From NCBI GenBank assembly GCA_963725035.1, contig CAVRWX010000019.1, forward strand, positions 310,001 to 374,000: a stretch of 64,000 nt of DNA. The letters run 5' to 3'. The notes beneath the pieces were generated by a model, which had not been told where the DNA came from, searched no databases, and saw only the letters and a list, made by a program, of their open reading frames with translations. A program made the translations under genes and the position numbers. The stretch comes from JALZKA01 sp963725035 (GTDB lineage Bacteria; Actinomycetota; Thermoleophilia; Solirubrobacterales; 70-9). Position 1 is the first letter of the stretch, and every line of letters begins with the position of its first letter. Positions 18,374 to 27,474 of this stretch are shown piece by piece.

Positions 18374-20494
18374 GTGCCGGGCCGCGCCAACAGCCTGCCC
18401 GTGAGGGGACTGGCCGTCACGGCAGCCATTCTCGCCATCGCGGCCTTCGTAGTCGGGTACGCGTCGCGCGCGCTGTTCAACCCGGATCAGTTTGCGGACC
18501 GCGCCGCGGCGGCGCTGGAGAACGAAGCCGTCGCCGGCGAGGTCGGCGTGCGAATCGCCGATGGGCTGATCGAGCGCAAGCCGAACCTGATTGCCGCCAA
18601 GCCGCTGCTCGAGAGCGCGACCGAGTCGATCGTTCGTGGAAGCGTCTTCCAAGGCGTGTTCCGTGCCGGCGTGGCCGATCTTCATCGCGGATTCTTCGAG
18701 CGCGACCAGAACACGGTGGTCCTGACCGTGGTGGACATCGGCACGACGGTGGGCGGAGCTCTCCAGGCGCTCGACCCAAAGCTCGCCGCCAGGGTCCCGG
18801 GCGCCGGAGGCGCAGTGCTGGTCGAGGAGGACATCCCGTCGGCGGCGGCCACAGCCCTTCAGGCGGCAAATGTCGCAGAGTGGCTTCCGTGGCTCCTCGG
18901 CGGCCTGGCGATCGCCCTCACCGTTGGCGCGTTGGCGATGGCACGGGATCGGCGAGCGACGGCCCGATCGATCGGCGTCTCGATCCTCGTGGCGTCGGTC
19001 GTGGTCCTCGTCGCCCTCGCCCTCGCCAAGGCTCTGGTTCTGGCCGGGATCGACGAGGCGGCTAACCGCGATGCCGCGGATGGCATCTGGGACGCATTCC
19101 TGGGCGACCTGCGGACGGGGCTCCTGCTTGCGGCCGGATTCGGCGCGGTCCTGGCGGCAGCCGCCTCGTCGTTGTTTCGCCCGGTCGACATGCGAGCGCA
19201 CGTCGAGGCCTTTTGGCGTGCTGCCTCGCGAACGCCCGAGAGCGGATTCGCCCGGGTCGCACGGGCTCTTCTTCTGCTTGCGCTGGGCGTCCTTGCAATC
19301 ACGCACGTTCAGGTGTTCATCTCGGGGCTCGGCCTCCTCCTGGGTGTTGCAATCGCATACCTCGGCGTCGCGGAGCTCCTTCGCATGATCTCGGCGGACC
19401 ACACTGGCCAAGAGCCGCAAAGGGCTCGTCCGGTGGTCGCCGCGACGATCGTCACGGGCGCAGCGGCCCTGGCGGCCGTTGGCGTGTTCGTCGGCACCGG
19501 GGGGATTACCCAGGGGAGTCTCAAGGTGGAGACCGTCGGCTGCAACGGCTCCCTTGACCTGTGCGATCGGCCCTACGACGAGGTTGCAACCCCGGCAACG
19601 CACAACTCGATGTCAGCGGCGACGTACCCGGGCTGGAACTTCGCGCAGCAGGAGGAAGGCATCGCGGAGCAGCTCCGCGCAGGGATCCGAGGCCTCCTCA
19701 TCGACGCCTACCCGGGCACCGAGACCCAGGGCGGGACCATCAAAACCGACCTGTCGAACATCTCCGCCGGGAAGCGAGAGGCGATCGAGGCTGCCATGGG
19801 CGAGAGAGCGCTCGATGCGGCGTTGCGCATCCGCGACCGCATCGTCGGCAGCGCCAAAGGTGGGACGCGCGGCGTGTATCTGTGCCACGGCTTCTGCGAG
19901 GTGGGGGCGATCCCCATCGATCTCGGCTTCACCGAGATTCGCGATTTCGTCGAGGCCAACCCGGACGAGGTCGTGACCGTGGTGATCGAGGACTATGTCC
20001 CACCCGGCGACATCGCGGCCGCGGCCGAGCGGACCGGGTTGATCGATTTCGTCTACGAGGGCCCCGTCGGCGAACCATGGCCGACCCTTCAGCAGATGAT
20101 CGACTCAGGCGGGCGCGTTCTGATGATGGCCGAGAACGAGGCTGACACAAGCGAGGTGCCTTGGTACCACCCCGCTTACGAGTCGCTCGTCCAGGAGACG
20201 CCGTACTCCTTCGGGCGCCCGGCCGAACTCACCGACCCGGCCCTGCTCGAGGCCAGCTGCGCGCCCAACCGGGGCTCTCCCGATGCCGCGGTCTTCCTCG
20301 TCAACCACTGGATCGACACGTCGCCCGCTCCACGGCCGACGAACGCCGCCAAGGTGAACAAGCGAAGCGCGTTGCTCGACCGCATCCACCAGTGCGAGGA
20401 GCAGCGTGACCTCACGGCGACCCTGATCGCGATCGACTTCTTCAAAGAGGGCGACCTGTTCGGAGCGGCCGCGGCGCTCAACGCCGAGCGCTAG
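18374..20494 (+). CDS. Membrane protein with C-terminal PI-PLC-like phosphodiesterase domain
   Basis: 706 residues. The N-terminal half has a first membrane helix (residues about 10-28), an extracytoplasmic stretch, then about four to five hydrophobic helices between residues 170 and 380. The C-terminal 320 residues form a PLC-like phosphodiesterase TIM barrel: PATHNSMS (first catalytic His region), GIRGLLIDAY, YLCHGFCEVG (second His) and VVTVVIEDYV. Substrates of this bacterial subgroup are unknown. The fusion to a multi-helix membrane module is unusual and would place the domain outside the cell. The GTG start follows the PHP gene by 30 bases. The stop is shared with the convergent acyltransferase in CTAG. 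Confidence 0.7.
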   Translation: MPGRANSLPVRGLAVTAAILAIAAFVVGYASRALFNPDQFADRAAAALENEAVAGEVGVRIADGLIERKPNLIAAKPLLESATESIVRGSVFQGVFRAGVADLHRGFFERDQNTVVLTVVDIGTTVGGALQALDPKLAARVPGAGGAVLVEEDIPSAAATALQAANVAEWLPWLLGGLAIALTVGALAMARDRRATARSIGVSILVASVVVLVALALAKALVLAGIDEAANRDAADGIWDAFLGDLRTGLLLAAGFGAVLAAAASSLFRPVDMRAHVEAFWRAASRTPESGFARVARALLLLALGVLAITHVQVFISGLGLLLGVAIAYLGVAELLRMISADHTGQEPQRARPVVAATIVTGAAALAAVGVFVGTGGITQGSLKVETVGCNGSLDLCDRPYDEVATPATHNSMSAATYPGWNFAQQEEGIAEQLRAGIRGLLIDAYPGTETQGGTIKTDLSNISAGKREAIEAAMGERALDAALRIRDRIVGSAKGGTRGVYLCHGFCEVGAIPIDLGFTEIRDFVEANPDEVVTVVIEDYVPPGDIAAAAERTGLIDFVYEGPVGEPWPTLQQMIDSGGRVLMMAENEADTSEVPWYHPAYESLVQETPYSFGRPAELTDPALLEASCAPNRGSPDAAVFLVNHWIDTSPAPRPTNAAKVNKRSALLDRIHQCEEQRDLTATLIAIDFFKEGDLFGAAAALNAER

Positions 20495-21168
20495 TCCGCG
20501 GCTTCGGTTTCGCGCAGCTTCGCGTCGTTCGCCGCGGCCTTGCGCCGCCGGCCCGACTGGGCGATCGGCGCGAGGTTTCGGATCTCGGCCATCAACCGCA
20601 CCGGCAACCCTGCCGCGTCCTCGCCCTCGCGCACTCCGCCCTCGGCGGGCAGAAAGAACGCGACCCTGATGCGCGGGCGCTTCGGGAAGCGGACGATGTC
20701 GACGGTGCCCGTGACGGTCACGCAGACGATCGTCGCCTCGGGGACGGCCACGGCAAGACGCCCCACCCCGCTGCGAGCGCGAAGCGTCGCCCCGCGCGAG
20801 ATCGTGCCCTCGGGGAACACACCGATGCAGGCGCCTTCGCGGAGCTGGCGGATCGCCTCGTCGAGCGCGCCCGCATCCGCGGCGCCGCGCTTGATGGGTA
20901 TCTGGCCCATGCCGAGCAGGATCGGGGCGAGGCCGGGGATGTCCCAGAGGCTCGCCTTCGCGAGCGCGCGGATCTGGCGGCGCTTGCGCCCGGCCATTCC
21001 GATCGCGACGGGGTCCCATTGGGAGTCGTGGTTGCCGACGATCAGGACAGGTCCCGACGTCGGCAGGAGCTCGGCCCCCTCGACCACCATGCGGCCCCAC
21101 CAGCGAACGATCGGCGCACAGACGGCCATGACGAAGCGGTAGGTGCGTGAAATGGGCTCGGGCTTCAA
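20491..21168 (-). CDS. 1-acyl-sn-glycerol-3-phosphate acyltransferase family protein
   Basis: PlsC-like membrane-associated acyltransferase of up to 225 residues. The catalytic block NHDSQWDP (H-x4-D) is near residues 46-53 and the acyl-acceptor motif FPEGTIS near 118-124. It acylates lysophosphatidate or a related lysolipid. The TTG at 21168 is the longest start; the ATG at 21130 would also leave both motifs intact and cannot be excluded. Its promoter region overlaps that of the divergent matrixin-like gene. The stop overlaps that of the PLC-like gene in CTAG. Confidence 0.85.
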   Translation of the reverse strand: MKPEPISRTYRFVMAVCAPIVRWWGRMVVEGAELLPTSGPVLIVGNHDSQWDPVAIGMAGRKRRQIRALAKASLWDIPGLAPILLGMGQIPIKRGAADAGALDEAIRQLREGACIGVFPEGTISRGATLRARSGVGRLAVAVPEATIVCVTVTGTVDIVRFPKRPRIRVAFFLPAEGGVREGEDAAGLPVRLMAEIRNLAPIAQSGRRRKAAANDAKLRETEAAD

Positions 21169-21173
21169 AGTGC

Positions 21174-21202
21174 TTGACCTCGGGAAGCGGAGACCTTACG
21201 AT
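21174..21202 (+). promoter_or_regulatory. Sigma-70-type promoter of the matrixin-like gene
   Basis: TTGACC at 21174-21179 and TACGAT at 21197-21202 are separated by exactly 17 bases. The predicted start point falls on or beside the ATG at 21209. This is the clearest full promoter in the window and supports leaderless transcription. Confidence 0.65.
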
Positions 21203-21208
21203 GCGGGC

Positions 21209-21922
21209 ATGCGGAGGGGACAGGGAATGGGCATCGTCGCTGCCGTCGTTGCCACTACAGGGCTGCTTGCGCTGGCGAGCGCATCCGCGGGAGCCGGCGA
21301 GCCCGCGCAGGCTGGGATGGTCACAACGCCGTTCGAGCCGCCCACGGCGGTCCCCAGATTCGAAACCTTTCCCTGGCACTGGGCCGGCAACCCGGCGGTG
21401 ATCACGGTCGACAACAAGCTCAGGAAGCTCCGCGACCCGATCAAGAAGGCCCTCTCGGTCTGGAACCACGCCGGCATCGACATCAAGTGGAAGTTCAAGT
21501 CGGGCGGCGCCGACGTGAAGGTCGTCAAGTACGGAAACGCCCCATGCGGCTTCGGCCTTGCGACCACCAACTACAACTTCAACGGAAGGGCCACCGACGC
21601 CCTTGTCCACCTCGGGACCAACAGCAACACCAAGAAGTGCGTCTTCACTGACGTGCTCACCGCGGCGCACGAGTTCGGCCACGTGCTCGGCCTCGACCAC
21701 GAGGACGACAAGTGCGCGGTCATGAACTCGAGCTCGACATCTGCCCTAGTCCCGGGCGACGACCCGAACCCCGCCTGGCCGACGCAGTGCAACCCACAGA
21801 CCGACCATTGGTACTGCCGCGTCCTCTCCGAAGACGACCTCAAGGGCGCCAAGTCGATCTATGGCGGCAACCCGAAGGTCAAGGACCCGCAGTTCTGCCC
21901 GGTTTCCGAACCCCTGCGCTAG
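21209..21922 (+). CDS. Secreted matrixin-like zinc metalloprotease
   Basis: Secreted protease of 237 residues. A signal peptide (MRRGQGMGIVAAVVATTG, cut near residues 28-30) precedes a short pro-region and a catalytic domain with the metzincin motif HEFGHVLGLDHE (three His ligands and the catalytic Glu), followed by a Met-turn CAVMNSSST. Two cysteine pairs may form disulfides. This matches M10-type matrixins. The ATG at 21209 is chosen because of the promoter directly upstream; an upstream in-frame start at 21143 would spoil the signal peptide. Confidence 0.85.
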   Translation: MRRGQGMGIVAAVVATTGLLALASASAGAGEPAQAGMVTTPFEPPTAVPRFETFPWHWAGNPAVITVDNKLRKLRDPIKKALSVWNHAGIDIKWKFKSGGADVKVVKYGNAPCGFGLATTNYNFNGRATDALVHLGTNSNTKKCVFTDVLTAAHEFGHVLGLDHEDDKCAVMNSSSTSALVPGDDPNPAWPTQCNPQTDHWYCRVLSEDDLKGAKSIYGGNPKVKDPQFCPVSEPLR

Positions 21923-21941
21923 CCCCCGGTGGCGCTGCCCG

Positions 21942-22484
21942 CTAATTCTTCGAGATGAACCCGTTGTCCTCGAGGTAGGTCAGGATCTGCTGCGCTGACT
22001 CCTCGGGGGACTGGTCGGCCGTCTCGACGACGATCTCGGCGTTCTCGGGCTCCTCGTAGGGATCTGAGACGCCCGTGAACTCCTTGATCTCGCCGGAGCG
22101 AGCCTTGGCATAGAGCCCCTTGGTGTCGCGCTCCTCGCAGACCTCGACCGAAGCCTTCGCGTAGACCTCGATGAATCGGTCGTCCATCATCTGGCGAGCC
22201 TCGTCGCGGATCGCGCGGTAGGGCGAGATCGCGGCCGTGATGACCGGCACGCCGTTGCGCGAGAGCAGGTTCGCCACGAAGGCGATCCGGCGGATGTTGG
22301 TGTCGCGGTCTTCCTTCGAGAAGCCGAGGCCCTTCGAGAGGTTCTCGCGAACGACGTCGCCGTCCAGGACCTCGAGCTTCGAGCCGCGGCCGAGCAGCTC
22401 CTTTACGAGGACGTTGGTGATCGTGGTCTTGCCGGCTCCGGAGAGCCCGGTGAACCAGAGGGTGAATCCCTGCTGTTCAGCCAT
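21942..22484 (-). CDS. cysC: Adenylyl-sulfate (APS) kinase
   Basis: Phosphorylates APS to PAPS. 180 residues with Walker A GLSGAGKTT near residues 13-21, the VLDGDVVRENLSKGLGFSKEDR block and FIEVYAKASVEVCEERD. It is the last gene of the sulfate operon; its ATG overlaps the ATP sulfurylase stop in TGATG. Because the operon's CysH is of the APS reductase type, PAPS made here is probably for sulfotransferases rather than for reduction; that is inference. Confidence 0.95.
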   Translation of the reverse strand: MAEQQGFTLWFTGLSGAGKTTITNVLVKELLGRGSKLEVLDGDVVRENLSKGLGFSKEDRDTNIRRIAFVANLLSRNGVPVITAAISPYRAIRDEARQMMDDRFIEVYAKASVEVCEERDTKGLYAKARSGEIKEFTGVSDPYEEPENAEIVVETADQSPEESAQQILTYLEDNGFISKN

Positions 22485-23548
22485 CAGTTGTCTTCCTCCT
22501 TGTAAGCGTCAATCAAGATCTCTGCAACCTCATCCCGCGAGAACTCGTGCGGCGGCTTCTCGCCCGCCTCGAGCATCTCGCGCACCTTGGTCCCCGAGAG
22601 GAACAGATGCGACTCCTGCGGGTGGGGGCAGGTCTTCGCAGAGCCCATGCCCTCGCACTCGTTGCACCAGAACGTGTGCTCGAAGAACAGCGGCGTGATG
22701 CCCAGCTCCTCGGTGTCGATGTCGTCGAAGATCCGCTGCGCGTCGTAGGTGCCGTAGTAGTCACCGACGCCGGCGTGGTCGCGGCCCACGATGAAGTGGG
22801 TGCAGCCGTAGTTCTTGCGGATGATCGCGTGTAGGACAGCCTCACGCGGGCCGGCGTAGTGCATCTTGCCGGGGTTGACCCCGAGCATCACGTGGTCCGG
22901 GTGGTAGTAGTTGTCCATGAGGACCTCGTAGCACTTCATCCTCACGTCAGCGGGGATGTCGCCCTTCTTGGTCTCGCCGATCAAGGGGTGGATATAGAGG
23001 CCGTCACAGATCTCGAGCGCCGCCTTGGTGAGGTACTCGTGCGCCCGGTGGATCGGGTTGCGGGTCTGGAAAGCGACGATGCGCTTCCAACCGCGGTCGG
23101 CGAATGCCTTCTTCGACTCCTCGGTCGTCTGGTAGCGCTTCATGAACGCTTCCTCGTGGTCAGGGAGCGCGTCGACCTCGATCGGCCCGGCCAGGCAGCG
23201 GTTGCCCTCTTCGCGGATGGCCGCGACGCCCGGGTGCTCGTTGTCGGTCGTGAGATAGACCTTCTCGGCCTCGAGCTCGACGTCCTTCTCGTAGATCTCC
23301 TCGACGGTGAGCCGGCCGAGCTTCTTGCCGTTGGGCGCGGTCAGCTCGACCGTGTCGCCCTCGGAGCATTCGAGATCGGTCGCGAGCGTGATCGGGATCG
23401 ACCAGATCTCGCCCGAAGTGAGGCGCATGTTCTCTGTGACCGACTTCCAGTCCTCGGAGCCCATGAACCCGGTGAGCGGAGCAAATCCGCCGTTCCCGAT
23501 GAGCTCGAAGTCAGAGGCTTGTCGGTTCGATAGCTGAAGCTCAGCCAT
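22484..23548 (-). CDS. sat: Sulfate adenylyltransferase (ATP sulfurylase)
   Basis: Activates sulfate with ATP to APS. 354 residues from the ATG at 23548, single-chain Sat type rather than CysD/CysN. Motifs: VAFQTRNPIHRAHEYL (ATP-binding QxRNP-HxxH), GRDHAGVGDYYG, and a zinc-site-like cluster C-NECEGMGSAKTC near the C-terminus, as in Sat proteins of archaea and Gram-positives. The start lies inside the last codons of cysH (8-base overlap), and the stop overlaps the start of cysC. Confidence 0.95.
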   Translation of the reverse strand: MAELQLSNRQASDFELIGNGGFAPLTGFMGSEDWKSVTENMRLTSGEIWSIPITLATDLECSEGDTVELTAPNGKKLGRLTVEEIYEKDVELEAEKVYLTTDNEHPGVAAIREEGNRCLAGPIEVDALPDHEEAFMKRYQTTEESKKAFADRGWKRIVAFQTRNPIHRAHEYLTKAALEICDGLYIHPLIGETKKGDIPADVRMKCYEVLMDNYYHPDHVMLGVNPGKMHYAGPREAVLHAIIRKNYGCTHFIVGRDHAGVGDYYGTYDAQRIFDDIDTEELGITPLFFEHTFWCNECEGMGSAKTCPHPQESHLFLSGTKVREMLEAGEKPPHEFSRDEVAEILIDAYKEEDN

Positions 23549-24308
23549 TGATTCCGCACTCGGTCCGGTCGGTTCCGGCCCAGCGGCCGGCTCGGGCATC
23601 GTCGCCCGCGCCGGGCTTGGAGGTGCAGGGCATGCATCCGATGGATGGATAGCCCTGATCGTGAAGTGGGTTATAAGGCACGTGGTTTTCCTTTATGTAG
23701 GTCCAGACTTGCTTGTCATCCCAGTCGGCCAGGGGGTTCAGCTTCCAGCGATCGAATCGCTCGTCCCAGCCGAAGCGAGGGGCATTGGCTCGAGTCTCGG
23801 AATCCACTCTGCGGACACCTGAGACCCAGCAATCGACCCCTTCGAGGGCGCGGCGCATGGTAGCGACCTTGCGTGGCGCGCAGCACTCGTCGTCTGGTCC
23901 CCATTCACCGGCGCGCCACCGCTCCGAGAGCCCTGGGGGGTTGTCCTGGACAAAGCGCTCGAACTCGATTCCGAAGTGATCGGCGAGCCTGTCACGCGTC
24001 TCGTAGGTCTCGGGGAAGAGGAGCTCGGTATCCACGTACGTGAACCGGGCATCGGGGTTGATGCGGTGCGCCATGCCCACGATCACCGAGGTCGTCTTCT
24101 GGAACGAGACCGCGAATGTCAGCTTCTTTCCGAAGGTCTCGACCGCCCATGCGATCGCCTCCTGGGCGCCCATGGCCTCGACTTCGGCGGAGATCTCGGC
24201 CGGGTCCACCGCGCGGCCGCCGATCTCGGGCAGGGGCCGATGGCCGTTGCCGTTCTGGGTAACGGGCGCGGCGTCCAGCGGGCGAATCCTGATGACGGTT
24301 CCGCTCAT
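23541..24308 (-). CDS. cysH: Adenylyl-sulfate reductase (assimilatory, 4Fe-4S)
   Basis: Reduces APS to sulfite with thioredoxin. 255 residues from the ATG at 24308. The PP-loop core reads FAVSFQKTTSVI. The cysteine pairs ECCAPRK and IGCMPCTSK mark the Fe-S-containing APS reductase type, and the C-terminal TECGING carries the catalytic cysteine. The ATG overlaps the sulfite reductase stop in ATGA, so translation is coupled. Confidence 0.93.
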   Translation of the reverse strand: MSGTVIRIRPLDAAPVTQNGNGHRPLPEIGGRAVDPAEISAEVEAMGAQEAIAWAVETFGKKLTFAVSFQKTTSVIVGMAHRINPDARFTYVDTELLFPETYETRDRLADHFGIEFERFVQDNPPGLSERWRAGEWGPDDECCAPRKVATMRRALEGVDCWVSGVRRVDSETRANAPRFGWDERFDRWKLNPLADWDDKQVWTYIKENHVPYNPLHDQGYPSIGCMPCTSKPGAGDDARAGRWAGTDRTECGING

Positions 24309-26197
24309 ATCGCGCATTCTCCCTCGCCGCGCTCGACCTTGTAGGGCTCCGCGCGATTCCAGTCGATGAACTGGTCGAGCGTGTCGAGCGAGAAGTCAGC
24401 GGGCATCGAGAGCTCTTTGATCTCCTCCTCGAACCGGGCGATCCCGAGGCGCTCGACGAAGTCGTTGAACGCCTCGCCGTCCTTGCGCTCTCCCTCGTAC
24501 AGGCGGAGCCAGCGCTCCACCGCGTCTGGCACGCGCTTGGCCGGGATGCGGGACTTGAGCCGGGCGCCATAGACGACCTCGCCGCCCTCGTAGTTGCCGC
24601 CGAGGTGGGGGATGTAGGCGGGGACCGGCTTGCCGCCGACCTTGAGCGAGGCGCCGTAGAAGCCGATGTTCGCGATGTGATGCTGGCTGCAGCCGTTGGG
24701 GCAGCCGGACATCTTGATGTGGACCTGCTTGGTCAGCGGATCCGTGATCTCCATTTGCTCGACGCGCTCCTGGATCGCCTGGTTGAGGCCCATGGAGCTC
24801 GTGATGCCAAGTTTGCAGGAGTCGGTGCCGGGGCAGCTCACGACGTCGGTGATCTGGCGAGCGCCGGATTCGGCGAGGCCGAGATCGGAGAGACGGCGCC
24901 AGACGTCATAGACGGACTCGTCGCGGACCCAGCGGAGCACGAGGTTCTGCTGGACGGTCGAGCGGGCGAAGCCGCCGGAGAAGTCGCGCATGATCTGAGG
25001 CGAGGCCGCGGAACTGCTCGGGCGTGAGGTCGCCGCGGGTGACCTTGACGACGACCGTGGAGAAACCCTCCTGGCGCTGCGCCGCGACGTTCGAGGCGCG
25101 GAAGCGCTCGAACTCCGAGACGTCGCCGTTGGGAGACTCGTAGCCGGACGGGACGGGCGGAGCCTTCGACTCCTCCTCGTACATGTCCTCGGGCAGGAGA
25201 TGGTCGATCGAGAAGTCGCGCTCGGCGACCCAGTCGCCCTGGAGCTCTTCGTCGACCATCTCGCGGAAGGCGTCCATCCCGATCTTGTCGACGAGGACCT
25301 TGATGCGGGCGCGGGCGCGGTTCACGCGCAGCCAGTTCTGGCGGTCGAAGATGCGAAGGACGGCCTCGGTGACCTTCAGGTAGTCGCCGTTGTCGAGCTC
25401 GACGAACTCGTAAAGAGTGGGGGCGATGCGCGGCATGATCGAGGTGCCGCCGCCGACCCGGATCTCGACGCCGCGCACGCCGTCGCGCTCGCGCGGGATG
25501 AAGCCGATGTCGTGGATGCCGGTGATCGCGACGTCCTCGTCGGTCGCCGTGAAGGCGGTCTTGATCTTCCGCGGCATCAGCTGCGTGGTGGGGTGGCGGA
25601 CGAAGTAGCGCACGTACGCGCCGGCGTAGGGGGTGATGTCGAAGAGCTCGTCCGGCGTGACGCCGGCGAACGGGTCGCCCGTGACGTTGCGGATCGTGTT
25701 GCCGCAGCCCTCGCGGGAGGAGAGGCCGATCGAGGATGATCTCGCGGATCAACTTGGCTGCGTCCGGCGAGCGGGATGTGGTGGATCTGGATGTTCTGGC
25801 GCGTGGTGATGTGCCCCTTGTCGAGTGGCGCCCACGCTCGATCGACGTCGGCGAAGGCTTGTCCATCTGCTCCGGGGTGACGCCGCCCATCGGCAGCTTC
25901 ATGCGGCACATCTGGACGTCGGCTGGCGCTGGCCGTAGACGCCCTGCTTCAGGCGGAAGCCGATGAACTGCTCCTCGGGCTGCTGGCCGTCCAGGAAGCT
26001 CTGCCTGCCTCGGTGTCGAAGTCGTCGAACTCGCGCTCGATGATCGGGATCAGGTGCCCGGGGACGTTGTCGTAGACCTCCGGGTTCTCGAGCGAGCCCA
26101 GGCGTCCCTTGCCCTCCTGTTTCTTGCCCTGCTCCTGGTCGAGCTGGTCAGGGGTGGCCTTGTCCTTTACGCGCACGGGTGCAGCTGTGGGCTCCAT
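24305..26197 (-). pseudogene. Ferredoxin-sulfite (or nitrite) reductase, multiply frameshifted as sequenced
   Basis: Sirohaem/4Fe-4S reductase at the head of the sulfate operon. The conserved sequence is continuous only if about six single-base changes are corrected, near 26001, 25920, 25858, 25766, 25730 and 24998. Corrected segments include FIGFRLKQGVYGQRQP, DKGHITTRQNIQIHHI, SSREGCGNTIRNVTGDP and RHPTTQLMPRKIKTAFT. The cluster-binding cysteines SCPGTDSC and GCPNGC are intact. The operon context favours sulfite reductase. Because flanking codons are perfectly conserved, I think the indels are sequencing errors rather than decay. TAATAT at 26206-26211 is a good -10, 8 bases before the ATG. 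Confidence 0.8.
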
Positions 26198-26205
26198 CGC
26201 GCGTC

Positions 26206-26211
26206 ATATTA
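26206..26211 (-). promoter_or_regulatory. Putative -10 (TAATAT) of the sulfate assimilation operon
   Basis: TAATAT, read on the minus strand, ends 8 bases before the ATG at 26197. It is among the most AT-rich hexamers in the region. No strong -35 is visible at 17 bases. Confidence 0.45.
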
Positions 26212-26221
26212 CACTAATCCC

Positions 26222-26231
26222 AATCCGGATT
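26222..26231. promoter_or_regulatory. Palindrome upstream of the sulfate operon promoter
   Basis: AATCCGGATT is a perfect 10-base palindrome about 10 bases upstream of the -10 box, flanked by looser symmetry (CTAA and CCC on one side, GGG and TTAG on the other). It is a candidate operator for sulfur control; a weak terminator of the upstream RTX gene is the alternative. Confidence 0.35.
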
Positions 26232-26244
26232 CAGGGTTTTAGCC

Positions 26245-26797
26245 CTACTCGTTGACGATGTCCTCGCAGCTGTTGTCGAACTTGTCGTTGGCGCCAACGA
26301 TCGCGGTGTCGAAGCCGGGGCCGCAGCTCAACCTGTCCTTGGAACCGTCGTCGCCGGGTTCGGCGCCGGCGCCAACGAGCTGGTCGTCGCCAGGCCCGCC
26401 CAGAAGAACGTCCTTGCCCGCGTCGCCGTAGACGTCGTCGTCCCTTCACCGCCCTCGACCGTGTCGTCTCCCGTTCCGCCGAAGAGGCCTCCGATGCAGG
26501 AAGCGATCGCCGTCGTCGCCGCCGGAGATTGTGTCGTCTCCCTTGCCGCCCTCGATGTAGTCGTTCCCGTCGCCTAACTCGACGGTGTCGTTGCCCTTCT
26601 TCGCGTACACCTCGTCGTTGCCGGCCTTGGCGTTGATGCCGTCCTTCTTCGACGACCCGGTGATCGTGTCGTCGAACTGGGTGCCGTTGCACTTCCCGCC
26701 GTTGCAGGTGATCTCGTCGGCGAGCGCAACGGCCGCGAATACCAGCGCGACGACGCCCATGAGGGCGGCCGCGCAACCGTCGTGCGCGCTTATTCAT
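26245..26797 (-). pseudogene. Small RTX-like (hemolysin-type calcium-binding repeat) secreted protein, frameshifted
   Basis: A secreted protein of about 180 residues whose sequence is continuous only after correcting three single-base changes (near 26761, 26496 and 26443). The corrected N-terminus is a signal peptide (MNKRARRLR plus the hydrophobic LMGVVALVFAAVALA). It is followed by nonapeptide RTX repeats such as GNDTVELGDGND, GGKGDDTISGGDDGD and FGGTGDDTVEGGEGD, and a C-terminus with two cysteines (LSCGPGFD, NSCEDIVNE). Such repeats bind calcium and fold outside the cell. Two larger relatives lie at 35.2-37.0 kb. Confidence 0.65.
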
Positions 26798-26806
26798 GTT
26801 CCATGC

Positions 26807-27016
26807 CTAGTCGACTTCGGCCTGATCGACGATGAACGCGACGCGGACGTGCGCGCGGTACTCGTCGAGGTTCTCGCCCCGGATTCCGGTCGAGACGATG
26901 TCCACGGCTCGGATGTTCCGAAGCGATGACTGTGCCTCGGTCAATGCCTGCTTGGCCGCGTCGTCGGTCGACGTCTTCGAGCTTCCGACGAGCTCGATGA
27001 TTTTCACTACTGCCAT
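26807..27016 (-). CDS. Dodecin family flavin-binding protein
   Basis: A 69-residue protein with the dodecin pattern: VVKIIELVGSSKTS, a helix with AAKQALTEA, then LRNIRAVDIVSTG and YRAHVRVAFIVDQ. Dodecins assemble into hollow dodecamers that store or buffer flavins (or CoA). A strong ribosome-binding site GGAAGGAG precedes the ATG, unlike the many leaderless genes around it. Confidence 0.9.
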   Translation of the reverse strand: MAVVKIIELVGSSKTSTDDAAKQALTEAQSSLRNIRAVDIVSTGIRGENLDEYRAHVRVAFIVDQAEVD

Positions 27017-27040
27017 TTTGGCTCCTTCCTGTTCGGCTTC

Positions 27041-27456
27041 TCAGAGTGTGCAACTCGGTGGGACGTCGCCCTTGACATCTGTCGATGAGATCGAGTCGTC
27101 AAAGGGGCCGCCGAGCTTGTTGATTCGCCACCGGTTCTCCTTGTAGAGGCATACCGACTCGCCGTCGCTCGAGGTGTCTGTGTACAGGACGGCGACGCCC
27201 TCCTTCCGGCTCATGAACGCCGACGACGTCAGGTCATTCATCTCGCGATACACCTTGTTGGAGGGGTTCTTCGCTTCACGACGACTCGCTGACCTTTGTA
27301 GTTCTCCTCATCCCAGAGGCAGATCGCTTTGTTTGGGCAGTCAGGTCTGGCCTTGGCCTTGAGGTCGCCGGGCGATGCTGTTCCCGAAATTGCGAGGACT
27401 GTGAAAGCAGAGGTGGCGGCGGCTACTCCGATCCCTGCCAGGGAAATCCTTTTCAT
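27041..27456 (-). CDS. Peptidase inhibitor I36-like secreted protein (one frameshift)
   Basis: About 138 residues after restoring one missing base near 27275. A signal peptide (MKRISLAGIGVAAATSAFTVLA) leads to a beta/gamma-crystallin-like inhibitor domain with CPNKAICLWDEENYKGQ, NDLTSSAFMSRK and SVCLYKENRW, which matches the Streptomyces metalloproteinase inhibitor family I36 (paired Cys, aromatic Greek-key strands). It may inhibit extracellular metalloproteases such as the matrixin-like enzyme at 21.2 kb; that link is speculation. Confidence 0.7.
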
Positions 27457-27474
27457 GTCCCCACGATAGACCGA

